Of a DNA stretch of 15,906 nt, positions 8,628 to 15,862 are shown one piece after another. Position 1 is the stretch's first letter, and every line of letters starts with the position of its first letter. The position numbers were made by a program, and so were the translations under genes. The notes beneath the pieces are model-generated. The model did no database searches and had not been told where the DNA came from. It worked only from the letters and a program-made list of their open reading frames with translations. Source of the DNA: Candidatus Omnitrophota bacterium (GTDB lineage: Bacteria > Omnitrophota > Koll11 > JAHIPI01); contig JAQUMG010000016.1 in assembly GCA_028718265.1 (NCBI GenBank), positions 1-15,906 of the forward strand, read 5' to 3'.

Positions 8628-9584
8628 ATGTTAAAAAATAGATTTTTTTATAGCGTACTATGTTTAGCTTTAGTAGCAGTGCTTGGGACGGCATCGGATG
8701 CGTCGGCCGCCAAGAAAAAACCTAAGACGCCTGATTCGCCTGAGGAACTGCCGCCCGCAACAGGTCCCAAAAAAACAATAGCCGTAATGGACTTTGAAAA
8801 CAAGGCTGGTGTTTCTGCCCAGATAAACTTAGGAGAAGGTATGGCCGAGATGCTTACCACGGCTCTCATTAACAGCGGCAGATTCATTGTTGTCGAGCGC
8901 CAGGCGGTACGCGATGTTTTGAACGAACAGGACTTTGGCGCCAGCGGAAGAACGACTGCAGCCGGGGCCGCGCAATTCGGCAAGATGCTGAATTCTCAGA
9001 TACTGATCAGGGGCGCCGTGACACAGTTCGGAATGAGAGAAAGCGGCGGCGGCGGTGCGCTAAGCATTAAAGGCGTAGATGTCGGCCTTGCTACTTCGCA
9101 GGCTGCGGTCGGAGTGGATATACGGATTTACGACACCACAACCGGGCAGGTTTTGGACTCGGTTAGATGCGAGGGAAAAGCAAGCTCGACGGGTCTGGAT
9201 TTTGGATATTCGGAAAGTGACTGGGGATTCGGAACGGGCGCCTTCCAGAATACGCCTCTCGGAAAGGCTACGGCCAAAGCTATAGACAAGGCCGTTGTAG
9301 CTATTATCTCTAGAATGCAAGATGTGCCATGGGAAGGCAGAATCATAAAGATGAGCGGTAATGAGGCCTATATCAACGCCGGCTCCGGCAGCGGCCTGAG
9401 CGTTGGTGATAGTTTTGTCGTATATCGCCCGAGTGAAGAGTTGATAGATCCTCAGACGGGATTATCATTAGGATGCGAAACTAAGAGGATAGGAACCGTG
9501 ACTATTACTGAAGTTCAGGAGAAGTTTTCGAAGGCAAGCGTAAACGCAACCTGCGCATTGCAGCCGAATGATATACTGAAATAA
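8628..9584 (+). CDS. CsgG-family outer-membrane assembly protein with FlgT-C-like domain
   Basis: This 318-residue protein has a signal peptide (about 1-27, DASA cleavage) and a Lys/Pro-rich linker (28-48). A CsgG domain covers roughly 46-232: TIAVMDFENKA, then LGEGMAEMLTTALINSGRFIVVERQAVRDVLNEQ, LNSQILIRGAVTQF, and VGVDIRIYDTTTGQVLDSVRCEGKA. True CsgG is a lipoprotein forming the nonameric curli secretion channel; this protein lacks a lipobox Cys. The C-terminal part (about 235-318, WEGRIIKMSGNEAYINAGSGSGLSVGDSFVVYR ... RIGTVTITEVQEKFSKASV) resembles the FlgT C-terminal domain. It may therefore form a periplasmic or outer-membrane ring rather than a curli pore; no csgA, csgB, csgE or csgF is visible nearby. 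The SD (GGAGG, 8619-8623) lies in the structured leader. It converges with the next gene, stop to stop, 8 bases apart. Confidence 0.85.
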   Translation: MLKNRFFYSVLCLALVAVLGTASDASAAKKKPKTPDSPEELPPATGPKKTIAVMDFENKAGVSAQINLGEGMAEMLTTALINSGRFIVVERQAVRDVLNEQDFGASGRTTAAGAAQFGKMLNSQILIRGAVTQFGMRESGGGGALSIKGVDVGLATSQAAVGVDIRIYDTTTGQVLDSVRCEGKASSTGLDFGYSESDWGFGTGAFQNTPLGKATAKAIDKAVVAIISRMQDVPWEGRIIKMSGNEAYINAGSGSGLSVGDSFVVYRPSEELIDPQTGLSLGCETKRIGTVTITEVQEKFSKASVNATCALQPNDILK

Positions 9585-9592
9585 ATGTGTGT

Positions 9593-10567
9593 TTACCACC
9601 CCAGATATATGTAATTGCCGTTTATTAGGTTGTAATGCCGCAAATGATAGTTTGCCCATTCGCCGAGCCAGTCGGGCGGAAGATATGTGACGCTGTCATA
9701 ACCAGAGTAGAAATGGTGGTAATAAGGGTAGTCATAGTAATAGTTATAAGCGAAGTAATAGTCTTTCTCTTTCTTATTTAATTCTTCCAATTTCGCCAGA
9801 TAATCGATCTTATTCTCGATGTCCTTATCAGCGCTTTGGCGTTCTGCAACCTGGGTTTCCGTACTCATACTTTTCGGAGATGCTACAGTTTCACCGTAGG
9901 GCTTAAAATTTTCAGGGTACGGATTTCCTTTTTCCAGCTGGCTCTTATATTCCTTACTTAATTTTATAGCTTCCTGGCTTTTTTGCACCTCACCGTATTT
10001 TTTATAGCAGGAAGCAATCTCGGCCATAGCTTCGTAGTTTTTGGACTCCGCGCTTATATTTTTTGCCAGATCGACACATTCAAGCGCGCGCTCTTCGGAA
10101 CCCGCCTTTTCAAATGTGTCGGCTGTTTCCAGGAGCCCCAGCCAGCTTTTCTTTTCGGACGCGTATTTTTCAGCGGCCTCCAGGTTCTGAGTTACCCTAT
10201 CTTTATCTACAAAATTGTTAGGAAAAGACAGGTAATTATAAGCAAGCGCGACGCTTGCGCGCCAATCCTTCATTTTTTTGTTCATATTCGCAACTTTATC
10301 AAAACATTCAGTTGCGTCTTCGCGCTCTCCCAGTGCCAAAAGGCCGCCTGCCGCATCAATCATGCCGCTCCAGTCCCGGGTTTTTTGTGCGAGATCGAAG
10401 GCTTTTCGGAAATGTTTTTTCGATTGAATTCTGTTGCCCTGTGAAGCCTCGAAATATCCGTGCGCTAAAGAGTTGTGCATTAATTTCGGCAGGTCTACTG
10501 CGTATGACGGGACAGCGATCGATAATGCAAGGATAATAGAAGACAAAATTATCGGAAATTTTTTCAT
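9593..10567 (-). CDS. Exported TPR-like repeat protein with tyrosine-rich C-terminal tail
   Basis: This 324-residue protein has a signal peptide cleaved after SYA (residue 23). Residues about 29-213 contain five TPR-like units of 36-40 residues, at about 29-64, 65-100, 101-140, 141-176 and 177-213. Recurring features are an aromatic at the start (DWSG, DWRA, SWLG, NYEA), a mid-repeat Gly and E/A-rich second helices. A polar linker (214-265) follows, then a tail (266-324) with 16 Tyr in 59 residues, dense around residues 270-295 and ending YLGW. TPR arrays bind proteins. Nothing in the tail reveals a catalytic role, so this is probably a periplasmic or surface scaffold. GGAGGA (10572-10577, - strand) precedes the ATG, and a strong promoter lies upstream. 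I do not recognise the full-length protein. Confidence 0.8.
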   Translation of the reverse strand: MKKFPIILSSIILALSIAVPSYAVDLPKLMHNSLAHGYFEASQGNRIQSKKHFRKAFDLAQKTRDWSGMIDAAGGLLALGEREDATECFDKVANMNKKMKDWRASVALAYNYLSFPNNFVDKDRVTQNLEAAEKYASEKKSWLGLLETADTFEKAGSEERALECVDLAKNISAESKNYEAMAEIASCYKKYGEVQKSQEAIKLSKEYKSQLEKGNPYPENFKPYGETVASPKSMSTETQVAERQSADKDIENKIDYLAKLEELNKKEKDYYFAYNYYYDYPYYHHFYSGYDSVTYLPPDWLGEWANYHLRHYNLINGNYIYLGW

Positions 10568-10606
10568 GATTTCCTCCGGTTTGCGGAATTACTGGATGTG
10601 TTTTTA

Positions 10607-10635
10607 AGTATACTTCATTTTGGTAACATTGTCAA
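10607..10635 (-). promoter_or_regulatory. Sigma70-type promoter for the tyrosine-rich TPR gene
   Basis: Read on the - strand, a consensus -35 TTGACA (10630-10635) is followed after exactly 17 bases by -10 TATACT (10607-10612, five of six consensus bases). Transcription should start near 10600, leaving a leader of about 33 bases that contains the SD GGAGGA and the ATG at 10567. The match is close to ideal and implies strong or constitutive expression independent of the + strand run. Confidence 0.75.
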
Positions 10636-10697
10636 TGAATAGCGAGAAGGCGTCGGCACTCCACACATGCATCAAAACACGCTACGGCTTAGGTTAA

Positions 10698-10916
10698 ATA
10701 TTGAACTTTGATATTCTCCTCGCGTCTAGCAAAATTCTTTACGCCTTTCGCTGCGGTAAAAAGCGGGGACGCTTGAACTCGGCTGGCACTGCCGTGCCGC
10801 CTCATCCCGCCATAGGCGGGACCGCTTCGCGGACAGCAAGCATCCTATTTAACCGCTTTTTACCTTGCTCAAGGCTGAATTTTGCAAGGTCGCTCGGAGA
10901 ATATAAAGTTCAATAT
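10698..10916. repeat. Long imperfect palindrome of 219 bp, MITE-like
   Basis: The outer arms ATATTGAACTTT (10698-10709) and AAAGTTCAATAT (10905-10916) are perfect 12-mers. They continue inward as ATATTCTCC (10711-10719) with GGAGAATAT (10896-10904), GCAAAATTC (10729-10737) with GAATTTTGC (10877-10885), and GGTAAAAAGCGG (10755-10766) with CCGCTTTTTACC (10853-10864). The centre holds three small hairpins: GGCAC/GTGCC (10785-10798), TCCCGCC/GGCGGGA around ATA (10805-10821) and CCGC/GCGG (10822-10832). No transposase is present and no clear target duplication is seen. It could be a miniature inverted-repeat element or a structured intergenic repeat. The 85-codon frame over it (10701-10958) looks like a by-product of the palindrome. 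Confidence 0.7.
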
Positions 10917-10918
10917 AA

Positions 10919-10984
10919 AAAGGAATCCGGTGCTTTTCGCCGTGAAGAAATCGACTAGGAGCGAGAAAAATACCGGATTCCTTT
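10919..10984. repeat. Inverted repeat with perfect 13-bp arms
   Basis: AAAGGAATCCGGT (10919-10931) and ACCGGATTCCTTT (10972-10984) are exact reverse complements separated by 40 bases. Inside, TTTTCGC (10934-10940) can pair with GCGAGAAAA (10961-10969) with a two-base bulge, making one long hairpin. It begins two bases after the larger palindrome and ends about 40 bases before the btu promoter. On the + strand only three T residues follow the stem. On the - strand the stem would be followed by a T-rich run, but no gene upstream would use it. Its function is unknown; it may belong to the neighbouring repeat element. Confidence 0.65.
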
Positions 10985-11027
10985 GAATTGAGAGTGGAAT
11001 ATGCGTACTCGTTACTGAAATTTCTGC

Positions 11028-11056
11028 TTGACAACAGTTTGCTTGCGTAGTAGACT
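11028..11056 (+). promoter_or_regulatory. Sigma70-type promoter of the B12 uptake operon
   Basis: A consensus -35 TTGACA (11028-11033) and -10 TAGACT (11051-11056, four of six consensus bases) are separated by 17 bases. Predicted transcription starts near 11063, just before the conserved core of the cobalamin riboswitch. This placement supports both calls: the riboswitch would be transcribed whole, and regulation would act by termination after initiation. Confidence 0.75.
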
Positions 11057-11062
11057 GTTTAC

Positions 11063-11301
11063 AGTTCATTAGAAAATTATTTTAACATGGGAAGACGGTG
11101 AAAACCCGTCGCTGCCCCCGCAACTGTAAGAGAGCGAAAAAAATAGCCGGCAGCCACTGTCCTGTAATGGTTCCTCAGGGAGCTGACAGGATGGGAAGGC
11201 GCAGGCTTGTGTGCTCTTGAGCCAGGATACCTAAAAATAGACCTTCGGGGTGAGAGGAGAAGGATTAACCCGGCCTCACTTGAAAGTCGGGTTATTTTTT
11301 T
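11063..11301 (+). ncRNA. Cobalamin (adenosylcobalamin-type) riboswitch
   Basis: The conserved core is plain. GGGAAGACGGTG begins near 11089, GCTGCCCCCGCAACTGTAAG occupies 11111-11130, and the B12-box element AGCCAGGATACC occupies 11220-11231. The stretch 11131-11219 forms the peripheral stems, for example around CTGTCCTGTAATGG and GCTGACAGGATGG. The expression platform is the terminator hairpin at 11266-11301. Before it, GTGAG (11250-11254) could pair with CTCAC (11275-11279) in the terminator loop as part of an antiterminator. Ligand binding in this class lowers expression of B12 transport genes, and the gene that follows is a btuB-type receptor, an exact functional match. The 5' limit is set from the predicted transcription start. 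Confidence 0.95.
11266..11301 (+). terminator. Intrinsic terminator, riboswitch expression platform
   Basis: TAACCCG (11266-11272) pairs with CGGGTTA (11288-11294) across a 15-base loop, and seven T residues (11295-11301) follow at once. It lies between the B12 box and the btuB start, so it is the probable off-state structure of the cobalamin riboswitch. Confidence 0.85.
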
Positions 11302-11325
11302 CTCTCCAGGTCGGAAAGGCAAGGA

Positions 11326-13248
11326 GTGAAAAAGCTTTTAGTATTGTTGTTCGGTGCGACGGCATGTTTTAATGCAATTGCCGAAGAATCAACGGAGGTC
11401 GAACTTCCGCCCATCGTAGTGAGCCCCACCAGATATGAAAGTACCTTAAGCAGTATCCCGTCATCCATTACGGTTATAAGCGAGGAACAGATAGAATTAG
11501 AAGCGAAGCCAATGGTAAAAGACGTGTTAAAATATGTACCCGGCGTGGATATAGCTGAAACATCGACATTCGGCGGCACAGCTTCCATATATACGCGCGG
11601 CACAAATTCCAACCATACGCTTGTAATGATAGATGGCGTTAAGATATATAACCCAATGTCAGTAAACGGCGCATTTGATCCGGCAAACCTTACACTCGAT
11701 AATATCGAGAGAATAGAAATCCTGAGGGGTACGCACAGTACGCTTTACGGCTCCGACGCCATAGGCGGCGTGATAGATATTATTACGAAAAAAGGATCCG
11801 GCAAACCTAAAATCTGGGCTTCCTTCGAAGGGGGTTCTTACGTTACTCTTAAGGAAGCGGTAGGATCAGACGGCGAAATGAACGGTCTTTATTACTCTGC
11901 GACTGTTTCCCGGATTGACACGAGAGGCATATCCAAGGCGGACGGAAAATTCAATAATGGCGAAAGAGACGCGTATCATAATACTTCAGTTTCCTCACGG
12001 GTAGATTATGACGTATTTGATAACCTGACAATCGGATCCACTTTCAGATATACCGACACGGAAACAAAACTCGATGACTCGGGCGGTTACGGCGGTGACG
12101 ACCCCAACAGGAGAAACAGGGAAATAAACACTATTGCATCAGCTTATGCGGATTGCGCGGTATTTGAATGGTGGAAACTAGGCTTCAAGTCATCGTGGCT
12201 GGAATACCGGTTATACGATAAAGATAAAGGTGATGACTTTGACCCCGGGGAATACCTGAATAGTAAGTTTGTGGGTAAGAACACTTTTTACGGAGGGACA
12301 AGCATTTTAGATCTGTTTAAAGGTGACGTACTGTTAGCCGGGATTGATTACAATGAACAGGAGGGAGACTCGTTCAGTGACAGTTTCGATGCCGCGTGGG
12401 GGCAGTGGCTCACAGATTCCCCGCGCGTAAAAAATCACAATGTAGGCTATTTTATCCAGAATAAGTTTGATGCAGAAGATAAGTTTCATTCTATTGCGGG
12501 ATTCCGCATTGACGACGATTCGGAATTCGGCACTTATGATACCTACGAAATATCCGGTAAATATACCTTTGACTGGAAGACGAGCGTAAAGGGAAAATGG
12601 GCTACGGGATTTAAAGCCCCTTCGCTTTATCAGCTTTATGACCCTACTAACGGCAATCCTAACCTTAAACCCGAACAGAGCGAGTCGTTTGAAGCGGGAT
12701 TGGGCCAGGAATTCTTCGACGGATGCCTTAAAGTTGAATCAACATACTTTCATACTAAGTTAGATAATCTTATTGATTGGACTTTGGTAGATCCCATATG
12801 GTTTACGGGGCAGTATCGTAATGTGCAGAAGGCCAGGATCGACGGTATTGAGAACTTACTGATAATAGAGCCCATAAAGGAGATAAAAATCAATTACGCA
12901 TATACGTATCTTAACGCCAGAAACGAAGGGACTAAACAGAGTCTCAACAGGCGTCCCAGAAACAAGCATTCCGTCAGCATCGATATATTTCCTCTTGATA
13001 ATCTTAGTTTCAATGTGTCATACTTATTTGTGGCGGACAGAAAAGACATAAGATGGGTAGGCGGCACAGAGGAGCAGATAGTGCTTAAACATTACAACAA
13101 GGTGGACCTTTCCGGCAGGTATGTCATAAATAAATATGCAGAAATATTCGGAAGGGTAGAAAATCTTTTAAATCAAAACTATGAAGAAGCGGATGGTTAC
13201 GGCATGCCGGGCATAGCTTTTTACGGGGGGTGCAAGACGACGTTTTAG
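11326..13248 (+). CDS. btuB: TonB-dependent outer-membrane receptor, BtuB type
   Basis: This 640-residue protein is predicted to carry cobalamin across the outer membrane using energy from TonB-ExbBD. The signal peptide is cleaved after NAIA (residue 19). A TonB-box-like segment PPIVVSPTR (28-36) is followed by the plug domain (about 40-157, with TLVMIDGVKIYNP, IERIEILRGTHSTLYGSDAIGGVIDIIT). A 22-strand-type barrel runs to the end with the KAPSLYQLYDPTNGNPNLKPEQSESFEAG motif, and the chain finishes in Phe, as barrel proteins recognised by BamA do. Length is close to E. coli BtuB (about 600). The start is GTG at 11326 with GGAAAGG at 11313-11319. Substrate assignment rests on the cobalamin riboswitch upstream and btuFCD downstream. 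No tonB or exbBD is in the window. Confidence 0.93.
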   Translation: MKKLLVLLFGATACFNAIAEESTEVELPPIVVSPTRYESTLSSIPSSITVISEEQIELEAKPMVKDVLKYVPGVDIAETSTFGGTASIYTRGTNSNHTLVMIDGVKIYNPMSVNGAFDPANLTLDNIERIEILRGTHSTLYGSDAIGGVIDIITKKGSGKPKIWASFEGGSYVTLKEAVGSDGEMNGLYYSATVSRIDTRGISKADGKFNNGERDAYHNTSVSSRVDYDVFDNLTIGSTFRYTDTETKLDDSGGYGGDDPNRRNREINTIASAYADCAVFEWWKLGFKSSWLEYRLYDKDKGDDFDPGEYLNSKFVGKNTFYGGTSILDLFKGDVLLAGIDYNEQEGDSFSDSFDAAWGQWLTDSPRVKNHNVGYFIQNKFDAEDKFHSIAGFRIDDDSEFGTYDTYEISGKYTFDWKTSVKGKWATGFKAPSLYQLYDPTNGNPNLKPEQSESFEAGLGQEFFDGCLKVESTYFHTKLDNLIDWTLVDPIWFTGQYRNVQKARIDGIENLLIIEPIKEIKINYAYTYLNARNEGTKQSLNRRPRNKHSVSIDIFPLDNLSFNVSYLFVADRKDIRWVGGTEEQIVLKHYNKVDLSGRYVINKYAEIFGRVENLLNQNYEEADGYGMPGIAFYGGCKTTF

Positions 13249-13267
13249 CAATATTGCCTATACGATT

Positions 13268-14101
13268 ATGAAAAAGTATATTAATTTAATAACTATTACA
13301 CTGATTTTGTGCACAGGATGGAAGGCTGCGGCTGCTGAGCCGCGAATTGTATCATTGGCGCCGTCCACGACAGAGATTTTGTTTGCACTGGGCTTGGATG
13401 ACCAGATTGTCGGCGTAAGTTCGTTCTGCGACTATCCAAAAAAAGCACTGGAAAAAGAGAAGGTCGGTACATTCAGCTATCCTAATGCCGAGAAAATTTT
13501 GCTGCTTAAGCCGGATATTATTTTTTGCACAGGGCTTGAGCAGGCATCCGCAGTTACTATGCTTCGCGGTCTTGGGTTTAACGTATACGTCAGCAATCCT
13601 TCCGGCATGGAAGGATTATTTTCTTCCATCAAAGAAATGGGCAGGCTAACCGGCCGGCAGAAAGAGGCGAATGATCTGGTCGCGAAGATGAAGTGCGAGA
13701 TAGGAGCCCTTAAACATAACGCCAGCGGTAAAGCGAATCCTAAGGTCTTCGTAGAAATATGGAGCGAACCGCTACTGACAGCCGGAAAAAAGTCGCTTAT
13801 CAATGAATTAATTTTTCTTGCCGGCGGGGTCAATATTGCCTGCAATGTTGATAAAGAATACGCACATTTCAGTGCGGAAGAAGTGATATATCAGAATCCC
13901 GATTGTATTATTCTGACATATATGTCCCAGGAGATTCCGATCGAGATACTTGAAAGACGCCCCGGATGGCATAATATATCTGCTATCCGCGAGGGCAGGG
14001 TATATAATGATATCGATTCGGACACTCTGCTTCGGCCCGGACCGAGACTTATAGACGGGTTGAAGGAGATGAACAGGAGATTTATCGCAATAAATGAATA
14101 A
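13268..14101 (+). CDS. btuF: Periplasmic vitamin B12-binding protein of ABC transporter
   Basis: This 277-residue class III (helical backbone) binding protein carries cobalamin from the receptor to BtuCD. The signal peptide ends after AAAA (residue 23), and there is no proper lipobox, so it is predicted soluble. The mature chain opens with RIVSLAPSTTEILFALGL and VVGVSSFCDYP-like spacing. It continues with NAEKILLLKPDIIF, a linking helix near 112-150 and a C-terminal lobe with FVEIWSEPLLTAGKKSLINELIFLAGGVNI and EEVIYQNPDCIIL, all typical of BtuF/FecB-like proteins. It lies 19 bases after btuB with no obvious SD, an oddity in this otherwise well-signalled operon. It overlaps btuC by 8 bases. 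A corrinoid ligand is inferred from context; sequence alone would allow haem or siderophore. Confidence 0.93.
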   Translation: MKKYINLITITLILCTGWKAAAAEPRIVSLAPSTTEILFALGLDDQIVGVSSFCDYPKKALEKEKVGTFSYPNAEKILLLKPDIIFCTGLEQASAVTMLRGLGFNVYVSNPSGMEGLFSSIKEMGRLTGRQKEANDLVAKMKCEIGALKHNASGKANPKVFVEIWSEPLLTAGKKSLINELIFLAGGVNIACNVDKEYAHFSAEEVIYQNPDCIILTYMSQEIPIEILERRPGWHNISAIREGRVYNDIDSDTLLRPGPRLIDGLKEMNRRFIAINE

Positions 14102-15056
14102 AAGTTTCGGAAGAAAAATTATTATTCTGTTTATGATACTGGCTTTCGCGTTTTTTTGGGGCATGGCCAGAGGATCCGTCAATCTGCCGTTTTCCGGATT
14201 ATTTTCAGAAGAAGGCAGGCCGATACTCTACCTGAGGCTGCTTCGTATTTTACTGGCCATAATCGTCGGCAGCGGCCTTTCAGCGTCCGGTGTGGCCCTG
14301 CAGGCCGTCCTGAGAAATCCGCTGGCTGATCCTTATATACTTGCGACATCAAGCGGCGCGTGTTTGGGCGCTGTGACGGCAATAATCTTAGGAATTCACG
14401 GAGCATATCTTCCCCTTGCCGCGTTTTTAGGAGCAATCATAAGTTTTATTCTGGTCTATAATTTAGCGCGGGAAGGGGATAAAGTACCCGTCCAGTCGCT
14501 TATACTCGCCGGAGTGATCATGTCCATAGCCTTGTCCGGCATGATTGTTTTTCTGATATATATCTCCGGAAATGAGGCGCTTCACGGCGCCATCTGGTGG
14601 CTGTGGGGCAGTCTGCAGGTATACGACGCCAGACTTATTTATATAATAGGGATAGTCGTTGCGGCAGGTATTGCCGCTATATATATGCTTTCCCAGGACC
14701 TTAACGCAATAAGTATCGGCGAAGAAGAGGCAGTGCACCTGGGTATCAATCCGGAAGCGGTGAAGAAGATAGTATTTCTGATAACGTCTTTAATTACCGC
14801 CGGTCTTGTATCGGTATGCGGCATAATCGGTTTCGTCGGGCTTGTTATCCCGCATATGATGCGTTTTGTTTTCGGCCCGGACCACCGGATGCTGGTGCCG
14901 TCCGCATGTATGGCAGGCGCTGCTTTCATGATAATATGCGACGTGGTGTCGCGTTCGCTTATTCCGCCCATGGAAGTACCGATAGGAATAATTACGGCGC
15001 TTATCGGTACGCCGATATTTATAATTCTTCTGAAAAGACGCCAGAGGATCAAATGA
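14094..15056 (+). CDS. btuC: Vitamin B12 ABC transporter permease
   Basis: This 320-residue FecCD-family inner-membrane permease probably works as a dimer with about ten membrane helices per chain. Family signatures are RLLRILLAIIVGSGLSASGVALQAVLRNPLADPYILATSSGA (about 48-89), the cytoplasmic coupling-helix region EEEAVHLGINPEAVKK (210-225), GIIGFVGLVIPHMMRFVFGPDHR (243-265), and the final EVPIGIITALIGTPIFIILL. ATG at 14094 overlaps the btuF stop by 8 bases. AGGAGA at 14075-14080 lies 13 bases upstream. Its stop overlaps the ATPase start as ATGA, so the transporter subunits should be made in linked amounts. Confidence 0.94.
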   Translation: MNKSFGRKIIILFMILAFAFFWGMARGSVNLPFSGLFSEEGRPILYLRLLRILLAIIVGSGLSASGVALQAVLRNPLADPYILATSSGACLGAVTAIILGIHGAYLPLAAFLGAIISFILVYNLAREGDKVPVQSLILAGVIMSIALSGMIVFLIYISGNEALHGAIWWLWGSLQVYDARLIYIIGIVVAAGIAAIYMLSQDLNAISIGEEEAVHLGINPEAVKKIVFLITSLITAGLVSVCGIIGFVGLVIPHMMRFVFGPDHRMLVPSACMAGAAFMIICDVVSRSLIPPMEVPIGIITALIGTPIFIILLKRRQRIK

Positions 15057-15862
15057 ACAAAGAAGTTTTACTCAGGTCAGAGGGGATTTTTGGCGGATAC
15101 ACCGATGAAATTGTCGTGAAAGACGTATCTTTTTCTCTGAATGCCGGAGAGTTTCTGGGAATCATCGGGCCGAACGGATCCGGTAAATCTACATTACTGA
15201 GGTTATTGACCCGTGTTTTAACGCCGAAAAAAGGCAGTATATATCTGGCCGGAAAAGACGCGGGAAAGATACCTCTGAAAGAATTTTTCCGCAGAGTCGC
15301 ATTTGTACCGCAGGATATGGTGGTTAATTTTTCTTTTACCGTGTGGGAAATAGCGCTGATGGGAAGAATTCCGCACCTCGGCAGATTACAACTTGAGACC
15401 AGGAAGGATTTTGCTGCAACCGAAGAAGCGCTTCTTCTGACCGATACATTCCGCCTGAAGGAAAAATATATAGACAACATAAGCGCGGGAGAACGCCAGA
15501 GAGTCGTCATTGCCAAGGCGCTTGCTCAGGAGCCGGTGCTTTTATTTCTGGACGAACCTACTTCTCATCTTGATATTGCCTACCAGATACAGGTGCTGGA
15601 GTTGCTGAAAAAGCTCAACAAGGAGAACGGCCTGACCATAGTTATGGTTCTGCATGACCTGAACCTTGCGAGCGAATATTGTAACAGGATAATGCTGCTT
15701 GATAAAGGATCTGTTTTTAAGGACGGCAGCCCTTCAGATGTCCTGACATATGGAAATATCGAAGCCGTTTACAAAACCGCGGTTTTGGTGAATAAAAATC
15801 CGTTATCATTAAAACCTTTCATAACCGTTGTTTCCGGAGAAAGCAGGTGCATACGAAATTAA
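15053..15862 (+). CDS. btuD: Vitamin B12 ABC transporter ATP-binding protein
   Basis: This 269-residue cytoplasmic ATPase powers the BtuC permease. It shows Walker A GPNGSGKST (39-47), the Q-loop VPQDM (Q87), the ABC signature ISAGE (143-147, where LSGGE or LSGGQ is more usual), Walker B VLLFLDE (162-168) with catalytic E168, a D-loop SHLD and the switch His H201. This fits the FepC/BtuD/HmuV group. The frame is open upstream to 14816 inside btuC, but ATG at 15053 is the real start: it overlaps the btuC stop by 4 bases, is preceded by AGAGG (15043-15047) and gives the usual N-terminus. A short tail after residue 240 is common in this group. Confidence 0.95.
   Translation: MNKEVLLRSEGIFGGYTDEIVVKDVSFSLNAGEFLGIIGPNGSGKSTLLRLLTRVLTPKKGSIYLAGKDAGKIPLKEFFRRVAFVPQDMVVNFSFTVWEIALMGRIPHLGRLQLETRKDFAATEEALLLTDTFRLKEKYIDNISAGERQRVVIAKALAQEPVLLFLDEPTSHLDIAYQIQVLELLKKLNKENGLTIVMVLHDLNLASEYCNRIMLLDKGSVFKDGSPSDVLTYGNIEAVYKTAVLVNKNPLSLKPFITVVSGESRCIRN

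Larger units (their letters stand above)
10568..11325. other. 758-base non-coding control region between divergent genes
   Basis: From left to right it holds the SD and promoter of the - strand TPR gene, about 60 bases with no recognised signal (10636-10697), the 219-bp palindrome, the 13-bp-arm inverted repeat, about 43 plain bases, the btu promoter, and the cobalamin riboswitch with terminator. I see no convincing gene in it. The 10701-10958 frame lies mostly inside the palindrome, has no SD and shows no domain-like pattern. Confidence 0.8.

Noticed and set aside
10701..10958. 85-codon open frame in the intergenic region
   Set aside because: It lies mostly within the palindrome, has no SD, a low-complexity unlikely protein and no domain-like pattern.
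10919..10984. Intrinsic terminator on the + strand
   Set aside because: The loop is 40 bases and only three T residues follow, so it is listed as an inverted repeat only.
13268..13340. BtuF as a lipoprotein
   Set aside because: The Cys in the signal sequence follows Leu rather than Gly, Ala or Ser, and a normal Ala-rich cleavage site lies further on.
14816..15052. N-terminally extended btuD
   Set aside because: It lies inside btuC in another frame and does not resemble ABC ATPase sequence.
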